DNA of 64,000 bases from an uncultured Sphingomonadaceae bacterium (GTDB lineage Bacteria > Pseudomonadota > Alphaproteobacteria > Sphingomonadales > Sphingomonadaceae). Both the position numbers and the translations under genes were made by a program. The stretch covers positions 186,001 to 250,000 of the forward strand of contig CANLUL010000001.1 of NCBI GenBank assembly GCA_947494305.1. The letters are read 5' to 3'. The stretch's first letter is position 1. Every line of letters begins with the position of its first letter. Shown one piece after another: positions 8,129-16,659 of this stretch. The notes below the pieces were generated by a model, which did no database searches, had not been told where the DNA came from, and worked only from the letters and a program-made list of their open reading frames with translations.

Positions 8129-9376
8129 ATGAAAATGCCAAGTCGAGGTCGTCAGTGGGATGACGTAAAAGCGGACTTGCTTGGTCGCGGAAGCGACGAT
8201 GTCAATTGGCGTGAAGGCAAAACCGCTGTCTATGTTTTCAATGCCGGCGAAGAAATCGCAAAAATCCAGAAGGAAGCCTACACGGCGTATATGTCGGAAA
8301 ACGGACTTGGGCCGGTTGCCTTTCCGTCATTGGCAAAAATGGAATCGGACGTCATATCCATGGCATTGGAGCTGTTGCACGGGCCAGAAGGCTCAACCGG
8401 CGCGATGACTTCGGGTGGAACCGATTCCATCACGATGGCAATGAAAACCGCTCGGGATTATGCGCGAGCCAACGGCCATGCGATCGATAGCGCGAACATT
8501 GTCCTGCCGCAGTCCGCTCATTTGGCATTCGACAAAGCAGGTCAGTTAATGGATATCGAGGTGCGCCGCATCGCGCTGAAAACTGATGGATCCTACGAAG
8601 CAGATGTTGATGCGATGGAAGCGGCCTGTGATCCCAATACCATCATGATGGTCGGTTCAGCACCCAATTTTCCGCACGGGATAATAGATCCGATTGAGGA
8701 TCTGGCTCTGGCCTCTGAACGCAAAAATATCTGGCTGCATGTTGACGCCTGTGTCGGTGGTTATTTTGCGCCATTTGCCCGGATGAACGGCGTGCCGGTT
8801 CCGCCATTTGATTTTGAAGTTCCAGCCGTGCGATCGATGAGCGCCGATCTGCATAAATATGGTTATGCCGCAAAAGGTGCCTCGACCATCCTGTTTCGCT
8901 CGCAAGAACTCTACGATCATATGCCATTTGACTTTGCCTGCTGGTCTGGCGCTCCGATGAAGACACCAACACTCGCCGGCACCAGACCCGGTGGCGCAAT
9001 CTCAGCCGCGTGGGCCATTATGAACTATCTGGGCGTTGATGGATATTGCCGGCTGCAAGGCGAAGTATGCGCAACGCGGGAGAGAGTGGAACAAGGCGTC
9101 AAAGCACTGGGTTTTGAAATTCTGGGCAATCCCGTCCTTGGCCTGATTGCCTTTCGGCATCCCGAGCATAATGCGTTTGCTATCTATGGCGAAATGTACC
9201 GAAAGGGCTGGATCACTTCGGCGACCAAAGAACCGCCGAGCCTTCATCTTATGCTATCGCCACAACATTCGAAGTTTATCGATGCCTATCTTGAGGACCT
9301 TGCCGAAAGCGTTCAGTCGATCGCAGAAGGCGAAACAGAGAAGGCCGCTCCCAAGGTTGATGTGCGGTATAGCTAA
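8129..9376 (+). CDS. Sphingosine-1-phosphate-lyase-like PLP-dependent enzyme
   Basis: A 415-residue fold-type I PLP enzyme of the pyridoxal-dependent decarboxylase group. The motifs match sphingosine-1-phosphate lyases closely: GAMTSGGTDSI, LPQSAHLAFDKAG, VGSAPNFPHGIIDPI, LHVDACVGGYFAPF and the lysine motif SADLHKYGYAAKGAS with Lys243 as the PLP Schiff base. The eukaryotic enzyme splits sphingoid base phosphate into an aldehyde and phosphoethanolamine. There is no obvious N-terminal membrane anchor, as expected for bacterial versions. A TTG-initiated extension to 8036 exists, but the ATG at 8129 has an upstream GGAG. An aspartate- or glutamate-decarboxylase-like activity cannot be excluded. 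Confidence 0.85.
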   Translation: MKMPSRGRQWDDVKADLLGRGSDDVNWREGKTAVYVFNAGEEIAKIQKEAYTAYMSENGLGPVAFPSLAKMESDVISMALELLHGPEGSTGAMTSGGTDSITMAMKTARDYARANGHAIDSANIVLPQSAHLAFDKAGQLMDIEVRRIALKTDGSYEADVDAMEAACDPNTIMMVGSAPNFPHGIIDPIEDLALASERKNIWLHVDACVGGYFAPFARMNGVPVPPFDFEVPAVRSMSADLHKYGYAAKGASTILFRSQELYDHMPFDFACWSGAPMKTPTLAGTRPGGAISAAWAIMNYLGVDGYCRLQGEVCATRERVEQGVKALGFEILGNPVLGLIAFRHPEHNAFAIYGEMYRKGWITSATKEPPSLHLMLSPQHSKFIDAYLEDLAESVQSIAEGETEKAAPKVDVRYS

Positions 9377-9415
9377 AGGTGTCTCCCTCGCAGCATGACA
9401 CAGCCGGGGATTGGC

Positions 9416-11002
9416 TTATCCCAGATCGGCAGCAATGAAATCTGCAGCCCGTTCACCGATCATGATGCTCGGCGCGTTGGTGTTGCCACTGACAATTTCC
9501 GGCATGATTGACGCGTCGGCGACATAAAGCCCGTCCAGTCCTTTGAATTTCAGGCGTGGATCAACCACGGCGTCATCATCGGGTCCCATGCGACAGGTGC
9601 CAACCGGGTGATAGACTGTATCGGCACGGTTCCGGATCAAATTGTCCAGCTCTTCATCGCTATCGATGTTGATCGGGTGGCGATCGGTTGGTTTGAATTC
9701 GGTCAGCGGCGGTGTTTCCAAGATGCGCTTCATATGGCGGATACCGGCACGCAATGTTGCGATATCTCTGTCATCATCGAGGAAATTGGGATCGAGGGCA
9801 GGGGGTGCCTTTGGATCGGTTGAATTTAATCGCACGGTGCCTTTGCTATGCGGCCGCAATACGCAGGCGTGGCAGCTAAAACCGTGGCCTTTTACCTTTT
9901 CGCGGCCATGATCTTCGAGCACGGCTGGTACGAAATGATATTGAATATCGGGCGCAGGCACATCCTTGTTGCTGCTCCAGAATCCTCCCGCTTCGGCATA
10001 AGGGGTGGTCATGATCCCGGTGCGTTTCAGGCGATGTTCGATAATCGCCTTGCCCATGCGGACGGTGCCGGCGAGTGAATCTCCAATCAGTTCGGTGGAT
10101 TCGGTCTGATACCCGGAAACAAAATCAATATGGTCTTTCAGGTTGGATCCGACTTCGGGTTTGTCGAGCACCACTTCGGCGCCTTTTTCTTTCAAATGCT
10201 CTGCGGGTCCGATGCCGGAAAGCTGCAAGATATGCGGCGAGCCAAAAGCACCAGCGGACAGTACGACCGCGCCGCGTGCCTTGATGGTTTCTCCGCCAAA
10301 ACCGCGTTTGATTTTGACACCGGTGACCCGGCCATCCTCAACGATCAGTTTTTCAACCAGTGATCTGGTTTTGATATCCAGATTCTGTCTGTTGCGGCCG
10401 GGTTCGACATAGGCACGCGCCGCAGACCAGCGTTCCCCGCCCTTCTGGGTCACCTGATAGATACCCATGCCTTCCTGTTTCTCGCCGTTAAAATCATCAA
10501 CTATAGGAAGCTGTAAGTTACGCGCGGCTTCCACAAAGGCCACACTGCCCGGATTAGGCCATTTCTGATCGGACACGGCAAGCGGTCCATCGCCGCCATG
10601 ATAGTCACCACCGCCGCGCTCATTGCCTTCGGATTTTTTAAAATAGGGCAGGACGTCATCATAGGACCAACCGGCGCAACCCATCTCGGCCCAATTGTCA
10701 TAGTCCCATTTATTGCCACGGATATAGACCATCGCATTAATCGCGCTCGACCCACCAAGTCCGCGTCCGCGCGGTTGATAACCTATCCGGCCATTCAGTC
10801 CTTTTTGCGGGACGGTGTCAAACTTCCAGTTCGCGTTTTTGAGCAAGAAAGGCATCATCCCGGGTGTCTTGACAAGGAAGTTATCATTGCGTCCACCCGC
10901 TTCGATTAGGCAGACCGAGCGCTTTCCGTCTTCGCTCAGGCGTCCAGCGACAGCGCTGCCCGCTGATCCGCCGCCGATTACGATAATGTCATATTCACTC
11001 AC
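9416..11002 (-). CDS. GMC family oxidoreductase (choline/alcohol dehydrogenase-like)
   Basis: A 528-residue flavoprotein. The N-terminus has the FAD-binding VIGGGSAGSAVAGRL and the acidic EAGG end of the second strand; the GMC signature PRGRGLGGSSAINAMVYIRG follows. The C-terminus has YHPVGTCRMG with the catalytic histidine and the closing NTNAPSIMIGERAA. It oxidises primary or secondary alcohols or polyols; the substrate is unknown. The start is a GTG at 11000-11002 with GGAG upstream. The frame continues upstream to 11080, but that stretch is palindromic repeat sequence and not part of the protein. It runs convergent to the S1P-lyase-like gene. Confidence 0.9.
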   Translation of the reverse strand: MSEYDIIVIGGGSAGSAVAGRLSEDGKRSVCLIEAGGRNDNFLVKTPGMMPFLLKNANWKFDTVPQKGLNGRIGYQPRGRGLGGSSAINAMVYIRGNKWDYDNWAEMGCAGWSYDDVLPYFKKSEGNERGGGDYHGGDGPLAVSDQKWPNPGSVAFVEAARNLQLPIVDDFNGEKQEGMGIYQVTQKGGERWSAARAYVEPGRNRQNLDIKTRSLVEKLIVEDGRVTGVKIKRGFGGETIKARGAVVLSAGAFGSPHILQLSGIGPAEHLKEKGAEVVLDKPEVGSNLKDHIDFVSGYQTESTELIGDSLAGTVRMGKAIIEHRLKRTGIMTTPYAEAGGFWSSNKDVPAPDIQYHFVPAVLEDHGREKVKGHGFSCHACVLRPHSKGTVRLNSTDPKAPPALDPNFLDDDRDIATLRAGIRHMKRILETPPLTEFKPTDRHPINIDSDEELDNLIRNRADTVYHPVGTCRMGPDDDAVVDPRLKFKGLDGLYVADASIMPEIVSGNTNAPSIMIGERAADFIAADLG

Positions 11003-11019
11003 GCATATTCTCCAAAGTT

Positions 11020-11093
11020 CGTCATGCTGAACGGGGTTCAGCTTCTCCATCGTTGTTCGCAGCACGAGACCCTGAAGCAAGTTCAGAATGACG
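11020..11093. repeat. Interspersed palindromic repeat, copy 2, overlapping a gene end
   Basis: The left arm CGTCATGCTGAAC starts at 11020; the right arm GAAGCAAGTTCAGAATGACG ends at 11093. The arms are diverged versions of copy 1 at 3318. Copy 2 lies between the GMC gene and the sterol-desaturase-like gene and supplies the last codons and the stop of the latter. The arms still pair despite divergence. Confidence 0.75.
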
Positions 11094-11984
11094 ATTGCGT
11101 TCTTTTTCTTCTAACCACTTCGCCCGTATAGATTCACTGCTATCGCGTGACCCGTCATGGCTCCACCCCGGTGGTTTGATCAGGTAATTGAGTTTGTACC
11201 GCCATGGCGCATTCCAAAGATCCTTGGCCATTCCGATCCATTCGTGAAAGACGGCCCAAAGGATATTGTAGCTCTTCAGGTTTTTGATGATGCCATATTG
11301 GATCGTCTCTTCCGATGTCTCGGGTTCAAACGTCCCAAACATGCGGTCCCATATGATGAAAATCCCGGCATAGTTTTTGTCGAGATAGCGCGGATTGGTT
11401 GCATGATGGACACGGTGATGCGACGGCGTGTTCATAACCGCTTCGAACCAGCGCGGCATTTTGTCGATAGCTTCGGTATGGATCCAATATTGGTAGAGCA
11501 GGTTTACGCCACCTGCAAAGGCCACCATTGCAGGGTGAAAACCCAGCCAGAACATCGGTAGGGAGAAAACCCATGTCAGTGCGAAAGTGCTGGTCCACGG
11601 CTGTCGCAGCGCGGTGCCCAGATTATAATATTCGCTGCTATGGTGATTGACATGCGCGGCCCAGACCCAGCGAATTCGATGCGCCCCGCGATGGAAGATA
11701 TAGTAAAAAAAATCGTCGACAAAAAACACCAGTATCCACGCCCACCAAGCGGTAAGCGGGACATCAAATACGCGATACTGGTAAACGAGAAAGGCCGCTG
11801 CAACCGCAATGCCTCCGGTTAGCAATCCAGCAAATACGCTACCCAATCCAAGCGTCAGCGACGTTGCCATATCTTTCACATCATAACGGATATGGTCGCG
11901 ATACCGGCTCGCAAAAAACTCGATGGCTACCGTGATCACAAAGAACGGAATTGCGTAGAGGGTTGGATCAGGAAGATCGGGCAT
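11022..11984 (-). CDS. Sterol desaturase / fatty acid hydroxylase family membrane protein
   Basis: A 320-residue di-iron integral membrane hydroxylase. Several hydrophobic segments surround the histidine clusters HRGAH (98-102), HVNHH (111-115) and HHRVHH (189-194), the standard motifs of the superfamily. Substrates of bacterial members include carotenoids, sterol-like lipids and long-chain bases; this one is not assigned. The last ~23 residues are encoded by the palindromic repeat at 11020-11093 and look unlike the rest of the protein. The gene lies 19 nt upstream of the GMC gene in the same direction, so co-transcription is likely. Confidence 0.9.
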   Translation of the reverse strand: MPDLPDPTLYAIPFFVITVAIEFFASRYRDHIRYDVKDMATSLTLGLGSVFAGLLTGGIAVAAAFLVYQYRVFDVPLTAWWAWILVFFVDDFFYYIFHRGAHRIRWVWAAHVNHHSSEYYNLGTALRQPWTSTFALTWVFSLPMFWLGFHPAMVAFAGGVNLLYQYWIHTEAIDKMPRWFEAVMNTPSHHRVHHATNPRYLDKNYAGIFIIWDRMFGTFEPETSEETIQYGIIKNLKSYNILWAVFHEWIGMAKDLWNAPWRYKLNYLIKPPGWSHDGSRDSSESIRAKWLEEKERNRHSELASGSRAANNDGEAEPRSA

Positions 11985-12018
11985 AGATGCAGCTATTTAC
12001 AGCAATGTTAGTGGGAGT

Positions 12019-12570
12019 CTAGTTCGCTGCTGCAAATGCCTCAACCATCGCGCGTACCGGGGTGATATCATAACCGGCATTGCCCGCCAGACGCGCAATC
12101 TCTTCGGCCGACATGCCGTTTTTTGCCTGTGCCAGTGACCAGAGCAATGTTGATCGTGTGCCTGACCGGCAATAGGCCAGCGTCTTGCCCTTTGTGCTAT
12201 TTAGAGAATCAATCATCGCATCGACTTGCGGTGCGGAAAAACCGCTGTGGGTGATCGGGATGGCGACATAGTCAATGCCCGCTGCCTTGGCGGCTGCTTC
12301 GATATCTGCGCTCTGCGGGGCTGACGGATCTTCCCCATCGGGGCGATTGTTGACGATCAGCGTCACTCCTTCTGCTTTTGCTGCATCCACATCTGCCAGT
12401 GTTATCTGGGGTGATACACTGACTTTTTCATTGAGCGTTCTGAACATGGATTGGGCTTTCTTTTCTGATGTTTCGGTCGTGCGCTCATCGATAACGGGCG
12501 CGTTGGTGCAACCCGCAAAGGTCAGCGCGCAAATGGCTATGGATGAGAGAGCGATCTTGTGAACGGGCAT
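12019..12570 (-). CDS. DUF442 / TIGR01244-type phosphatase-like lipoprotein
   Basis: A 183-residue protein with a lipoprotein signal peptide (LTFAGC lipobox) followed by a tyrosine-phosphatase-like domain. It has the N-terminal VSPQITLADVDAAKAEGV, the VNNRPDGEDP segment and the P-loop AYCRSGTRS near residue 134. This family (Blh-type) is linked to sulfur metabolism or phosphatase activity. The usual forms are cytosolic or fused to metallo-beta-lactamase domains; here the domain appears membrane-tethered. The frame extends to 12621, but the ATG at 12570 starts the lipoprotein signal and sits 4 nt after the upstream stop. Confidence 0.85.
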   Translation of the reverse strand: MPVHKIALSSIAICALTFAGCTNAPVIDERTTETSEKKAQSMFRTLNEKVSVSPQITLADVDAAKAEGVTLIVNNRPDGEDPSAPQSADIEAAAKAAGIDYVAIPITHSGFSAPQVDAMIDSLNSTKGKTLAYCRSGTRSTLLWSLAQAKNGMSAEEIARLAGNAGYDITPVRAMVEAFAAAN

Positions 12571-12574
12571 GACT

Positions 12575-12931
12575 TTATTTCTTCTCTGTGCAGACTGTAC
12601 CAAATTCAATGCAATCTTCAAATTCTAACAATGCCTCGATGGTATCGGGTTGATCAGAAAACTTCGCTCTCAGCCGGCGCAATTCAGCATCGCTACCGGT
12701 ACAAAGTTCTTTGATTTGTTGAGTCAGGAATTCTAACCGCTTTCCATCATAGGCCGGTTCTCCCCGAAAATGGTCACAGCCCTGTCGTTTAATGATGAAG
12801 GATCTTGCCTCTTCAGCAATCTGCGGATCGCGCGGTTGATTGAAGTTATCGGTCCATGCTGTGCCCATCTGCGCAGATGCACAAGCGGAGAGCATGACTG
12901 TCAGCAAGGTGATGATAGCCGTTATTTTCAT
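12575..12931 (-). CDS. Small putative lipoprotein of unknown function
   Basis: A 118-residue protein with a short signal peptide ending in the lipobox LSAC (Cys near residue 17), then a charged, mostly helical mature region with four further cysteines (Cys52, Cys77, Cys107 and Cys114). I do not recognise a family. It sits between recQ and the DUF442 lipoprotein in one reverse-strand run. Its ATG overlaps the recQ stop by 4 nt, and its stop is 4 nt from the next start. It is likely periplasmic and membrane-anchored. Confidence 0.7.
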   Translation of the reverse strand: MKITAIITLLTVMLSACASAQMGTAWTDNFNQPRDPQIAEEARSFIIKRQGCDHFRGEPAYDGKRLEFLTQQIKELCTGSDAELRRLRAKFSDQPDTIEALLEFEDCIEFGTVCTEKK

Positions 12932-14715
12932 ACGCTCTCCTGCTGTGCTTCGGTTACGGTCTGGATGACCTCGAGAAACGCCATACCATATTTATCCAGC
13001 TTTGCCGCACCGATACCGGGAAGTTCGGATAGGGCAGACAGAGAGCGCGGTTTGAACCCGGTCATGTCGCGCAGGACGCTGTCGTGGAAAATCACATAGG
13101 GCGGAACGCTTTGTTCCTTGGCGAGATCCATGCGTTTTTTGCGCAAGGCGTCGAACAGGGGATCGCCCACCGGATTGGGCGAAGCGCCGCCGCGCCGACG
13201 TTTGCGTTCACGTTTGGGCGGCTCGACAATATCGACTTCCAATTCGCCTTTGAGAATGGGCCGTGCTTCCGGACCAAACATCAGACCGCCATGTTCGGTG
13301 TTTCGTAGGGCATCCTTAAGCAGCAAGTGCCGGGATACCGGCTTTATCAATGCCGCTTCTTCATCATCTACAATATCGAAAACTGACAGCTTGTCATGTC
13401 CGCGGGAGAGGATCTTTTCTTCCTGCCGGCCGGTTAATACCGCTTCCAGATGTGTGACGCCGAAACTCTGACCCGTGCGGTACACAGCGGAAAGGAATTT
13501 CCGCGCCAGCTCGGTCACATTGCGGGTTACTGGACTATTCAGGCAGTTGTCGCAATTGCCACACTTCTCTGGCGGTTTCTCGCCAAAATGTTTGAGGAGA
13601 ATGGCGCGGCGACATTCTGCGGTCTCGACCAGTCCGCCCAGCGCCGACAAACGTTGCCGTTCGCTGTCCTGTCGCTCTTGATCCACTTCACCCAGCCTTT
13701 GACGTGCGCGGGCAAAGTCCTCCGCACCCCAGAACAAATAAGTCTCGGCGGGATCACCATCACGGCCAGCGCGACCGGTTTCCTGATAATAGGCCTCGAT
13801 GGATTTGGGTAGGCCGGCATGGGCAACAAAGCGGACATCGGGTTTGTCGATGCCCATCCCGAACGCGATAGTGGCAACCATGATCATGTCTTCAGAGGCG
13901 ACGAAATCTGCTTGATTTTGTTGGCGAATTTCCGGCGGTAGGCCAGCATGGTAAGCACGTGCGCTGCGTCCGGTCTTGGCAATTTGATCAGCCAGCTTCT
14001 CGGTTGCGTTGCGGGTTTGTGCGTAGACGATACCCGAGCCGGAATGGCGTTCCACCAAATCCTTAATCTGTCCCGTCAAACCTTTGCGCGGCGAGATCGA
14101 ATAACGGATGTTCGGACGATCAAACCCGGCGAGAATCAAACCATCCTGCTCGATGCCCAGCTGTATTAATATATCGCCGCGCGTGTGCCGATCCGCCGTC
14201 GCGGTCAACGCCAATCTTGGAACTGTATGAAAGTGATCAAGAAGCGGCTGTAACAATCTGTAATCAGGACGAAAGTCATGTCCCCATTCGGAAACACAAT
14301 GCGCTTCATCAATCGCAAAAAGCGATATATTGGTTTGTTCGAGCAATTCCCGGAAGTGGGGTTGGGAAGCCCGTTCCGGTGCAGCATATAGTAGGTCCAA
14401 CTCACCCGCCTTTAATCGCGCAATTGTTTCTGCCCGATTCTCATCAGCGGAGGTGAGGGTGGCCGCCCTGATCCCGACTGCTTCGGCACTGCGGAGTTGA
14501 TCATGCATCAACGCGATCAACGGTGATATCACAATGACCGTGCCTTCATTGGCAATCGCGGGCAGCTGATAGCAGAGCGATTTTCCGGACCCAGTTGGCA
14601 TGACCGCCAATGTATTGTGGCCGTTCATCACACGGGCTAAAACCTGATCCTGAACACCGCGAAAATTGTCGAAGCCGAATGTAGATTTCAGAAGTGGGCG
14701 TAACGCTTCGATCAT
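12928..14715 (-). CDS. recQ: ATP-dependent DNA helicase RecQ
   Basis: A 595-residue 3'-5' DNA helicase. It shows Walker A (MPTGSGKSLCYQLP), the DEAH box (IDEAHCVSEWGHDF), the helicase C motifs (GRAGRDG), the RQC zinc site (CRRAILLKHF ... CGNCDNC) and a C-terminal HRDC domain (about 510-595). This is the complete bacterial RecQ layout. The start ATG has AGGAG upstream. It overlaps the small lipoprotein gene by 4 nt. RecQ acts in recombination and stalled-fork repair. Confidence 0.96.
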   Translation of the reverse strand: MIEALRPLLKSTFGFDNFRGVQDQVLARVMNGHNTLAVMPTGSGKSLCYQLPAIANEGTVIVISPLIALMHDQLRSAEAVGIRAATLTSADENRAETIARLKAGELDLLYAAPERASQPHFRELLEQTNISLFAIDEAHCVSEWGHDFRPDYRLLQPLLDHFHTVPRLALTATADRHTRGDILIQLGIEQDGLILAGFDRPNIRYSISPRKGLTGQIKDLVERHSGSGIVYAQTRNATEKLADQIAKTGRSARAYHAGLPPEIRQQNQADFVASEDMIMVATIAFGMGIDKPDVRFVAHAGLPKSIEAYYQETGRAGRDGDPAETYLFWGAEDFARARQRLGEVDQERQDSERQRLSALGGLVETAECRRAILLKHFGEKPPEKCGNCDNCLNSPVTRNVTELARKFLSAVYRTGQSFGVTHLEAVLTGRQEEKILSRGHDKLSVFDIVDDEEAALIKPVSRHLLLKDALRNTEHGGLMFGPEARPILKGELEVDIVEPPKRERKRRRGGASPNPVGDPLFDALRKKRMDLAKEQSVPPYVIFHDSVLRDMTGFKPRSLSALSELPGIGAAKLDKYGMAFLEVIQTVTEAQQESV

Positions 14716-14784
14716 TTCTTGCTCCTAGCCAGAGCACGAGAAAAGCGAAACAGCAAATTACCCTGTGACCGCAATTGTTTGCTT

Positions 14785-16596
14785 CTAGAGTGCCGTTTCC
14801 AATTGCCGGTCCTCTGCTTGCCGTTTCCACATATCGGCATAGAGACCTTTTTTGGCCAATAGTTCGGTGTGACTGCCGCGCTCGGCAATGCGCCCCTCAT
14901 TGAGCACGATAATCTCGTCAGCATGGGTGATGGTCGAGAGCCGGTGGGCGATAATCAAGGTGGTACGTCGTTCGGAAATCTTTGCCAGGGTTGACTGAAT
15001 TTCGTCTTCGGTTCGGCTATCCAATGCCGACGTGGCCTCATCGAGAATTAGAATCGGCGGGTTTTTGAGCAATGTTCTGGCAATCGCCACCCGCTGTTTC
15101 TCACCGCCGGATAGTTTCAGTCCGCGTTCGCCCACTGTGGTTGCATAGCCGTCGGGCAGCTGTGCAATAAACCCATCCAGAGCCGCGCCGCGCGCTGCTT
15201 CTTCCACGTCTGTCTGCGAAGCGCCTTCGCGCCCATAGCCGATATTGTAACCGACCGTATCGTTGAACAGCACGCTATCCTGTGGCACGATCCCGATCGA
15301 ACCACGCAAGCTATCCTGGGTGACCCGCGAGATATCCTGACCGTCAATCAACACACGTCCGCCCTGTGGATCGTAAAAGCGAAACAATAATCGCGCTATG
15401 GTCGACTTGCCGGCACCGGACGGCCCAACAATAGCCAACGTTCCGTCATTGGGGACCTTGAAGCTCAAACCATGCAGGATTTTGCGATCTTCATCATAGG
15501 CAAATTCAACATCTTGAAATTCCACAGCCGCATCGGATACGGCCAGGGCAGGGGCGTTTGGCGCGTCTTCGATTTCCAATTTGGTATCGAGCAGCCGGAA
15601 CATCGCATCCATATCGACCAGGCCTTGCCGGATGGTGCGATAGACCGTGCCCAACATATCTAGCGGTCGAAAAAGCTGCATCAATAGCGCATTGACCAGT
15701 ACCAGATCACCTACGGTTAACTGGCCCTGGCTCCAGCCATAGACGCTATAGGCCATCGCCCCGATCATCGTCAGGTTGGTGATCAACGACTGACCGATAT
15801 TGAGTAGTCCCAGCGAGTTTTCCGATCTTACCGCGGCATTGGCCCAATCCTGCATCGCCGTGCCATAGCGTGCTGCTTCCCGGTCTTCTGCGGTGAAATA
15901 TTTGACGGTTTCATAATTGAGCAATGCATCGACCGAGCGGCCAATGGCTCTGGTATCCATATCATTCATCTCGGCGCGCAATTTGTTGCGCCAGTCGGTG
16001 ATCTTGCGGGTGAAGAAGATATAGATGGCCACCATGGTGACCGTGGCGGCCACCAGTCCGAAACCAAATTTGATCTGGAAGATCACCAATACCGCGATCA
16101 GTTCGATGGCTGTGGGGGCCAGATTGAACAACAGAAAATAGAGCATCACATCGATGCTTTTCGTTCCCCGTTCGACGACCTTGGTGATTTCCCCGGTATG
16201 GCGGTTTAAATGAAAGCGCAGGGATAATCGGTGCAAATGTTCAAAGACATTGGTGGCCAGTTCCCGGGCCGCTTCTTGTCCGACTTTTTCAAAGACAATA
16301 TTGCGAATCTGATCAAAAAGAACCTGCCCGAAGCGGGCTAAACCATAAGCCGCGACCAAAGCGAATAGAATAGTGAGTGCTGCCTCCGTACCTTCGGTCA
16401 TGCCATCAACAACAGCTTTATAGGCAAAGGGCATGGATAGAACTGCTGCTTTCGCACACAGCACAAGAACGGCAGAAATGACAATCCGTAAACGCAAGGA
16501 GGGAGCGTCTTTCGGCCACAGATAAGGCAGAAAACGCTTAAGCGTTGGAATCATCGGCGGATCGACTTGACCCTGGGTGCTGTAATCAGGTGGCAT
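14785..16596 (-). CDS. ABC exporter, Atm1/HMT1 type (fused permease and ATPase)
   Basis: A 603-residue half-transporter. The membrane domain covers about 30-330 with six predicted helices and the characteristic VEKVGQEAARELATNVFEHLHRLSLRFHLNRHTG motif region of Atm1-like exporters. The nucleotide-binding domain shows Walker A GPSGAGKST, signature LSGGEKQRVAIAR and Walker B ILILDEATSALD. Members export glutathione-linked species for iron-sulfur cluster biogenesis or heavy-metal detoxification. M15 (16554) is an alternative start. It is followed after 69 nt by recQ in the same direction. Confidence 0.92.
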   Translation of the reverse strand: MPPDYSTQGQVDPPMIPTLKRFLPYLWPKDAPSLRLRIVISAVLVLCAKAAVLSMPFAYKAVVDGMTEGTEAALTILFALVAAYGLARFGQVLFDQIRNIVFEKVGQEAARELATNVFEHLHRLSLRFHLNRHTGEITKVVERGTKSIDVMLYFLLFNLAPTAIELIAVLVIFQIKFGFGLVAATVTMVAIYIFFTRKITDWRNKLRAEMNDMDTRAIGRSVDALLNYETVKYFTAEDREAARYGTAMQDWANAAVRSENSLGLLNIGQSLITNLTMIGAMAYSVYGWSQGQLTVGDLVLVNALLMQLFRPLDMLGTVYRTIRQGLVDMDAMFRLLDTKLEIEDAPNAPALAVSDAAVEFQDVEFAYDEDRKILHGLSFKVPNDGTLAIVGPSGAGKSTIARLLFRFYDPQGGRVLIDGQDISRVTQDSLRGSIGIVPQDSVLFNDTVGYNIGYGREGASQTDVEEAARGAALDGFIAQLPDGYATTVGERGLKLSGGEKQRVAIARTLLKNPPILILDEATSALDSRTEDEIQSTLAKISERRTTLIIAHRLSTITHADEIIVLNEGRIAERGSHTELLAKKGLYADMWKRQAEDRQLETAL

Positions 16597-16659
16597 CGCC
16601 TGGATGTAGGGAGTGTGCCCCCGAAAGTCTATGCGGCGCGTTTTTGCAACTTACTGGCG

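Noticed and set aside
11003-11080. N-terminal extension of the GMC oxidoreductase
   Set aside because: The extra residues come from the palindromic repeat; the GTG at 11002 with GGAG starts the family N-terminus.
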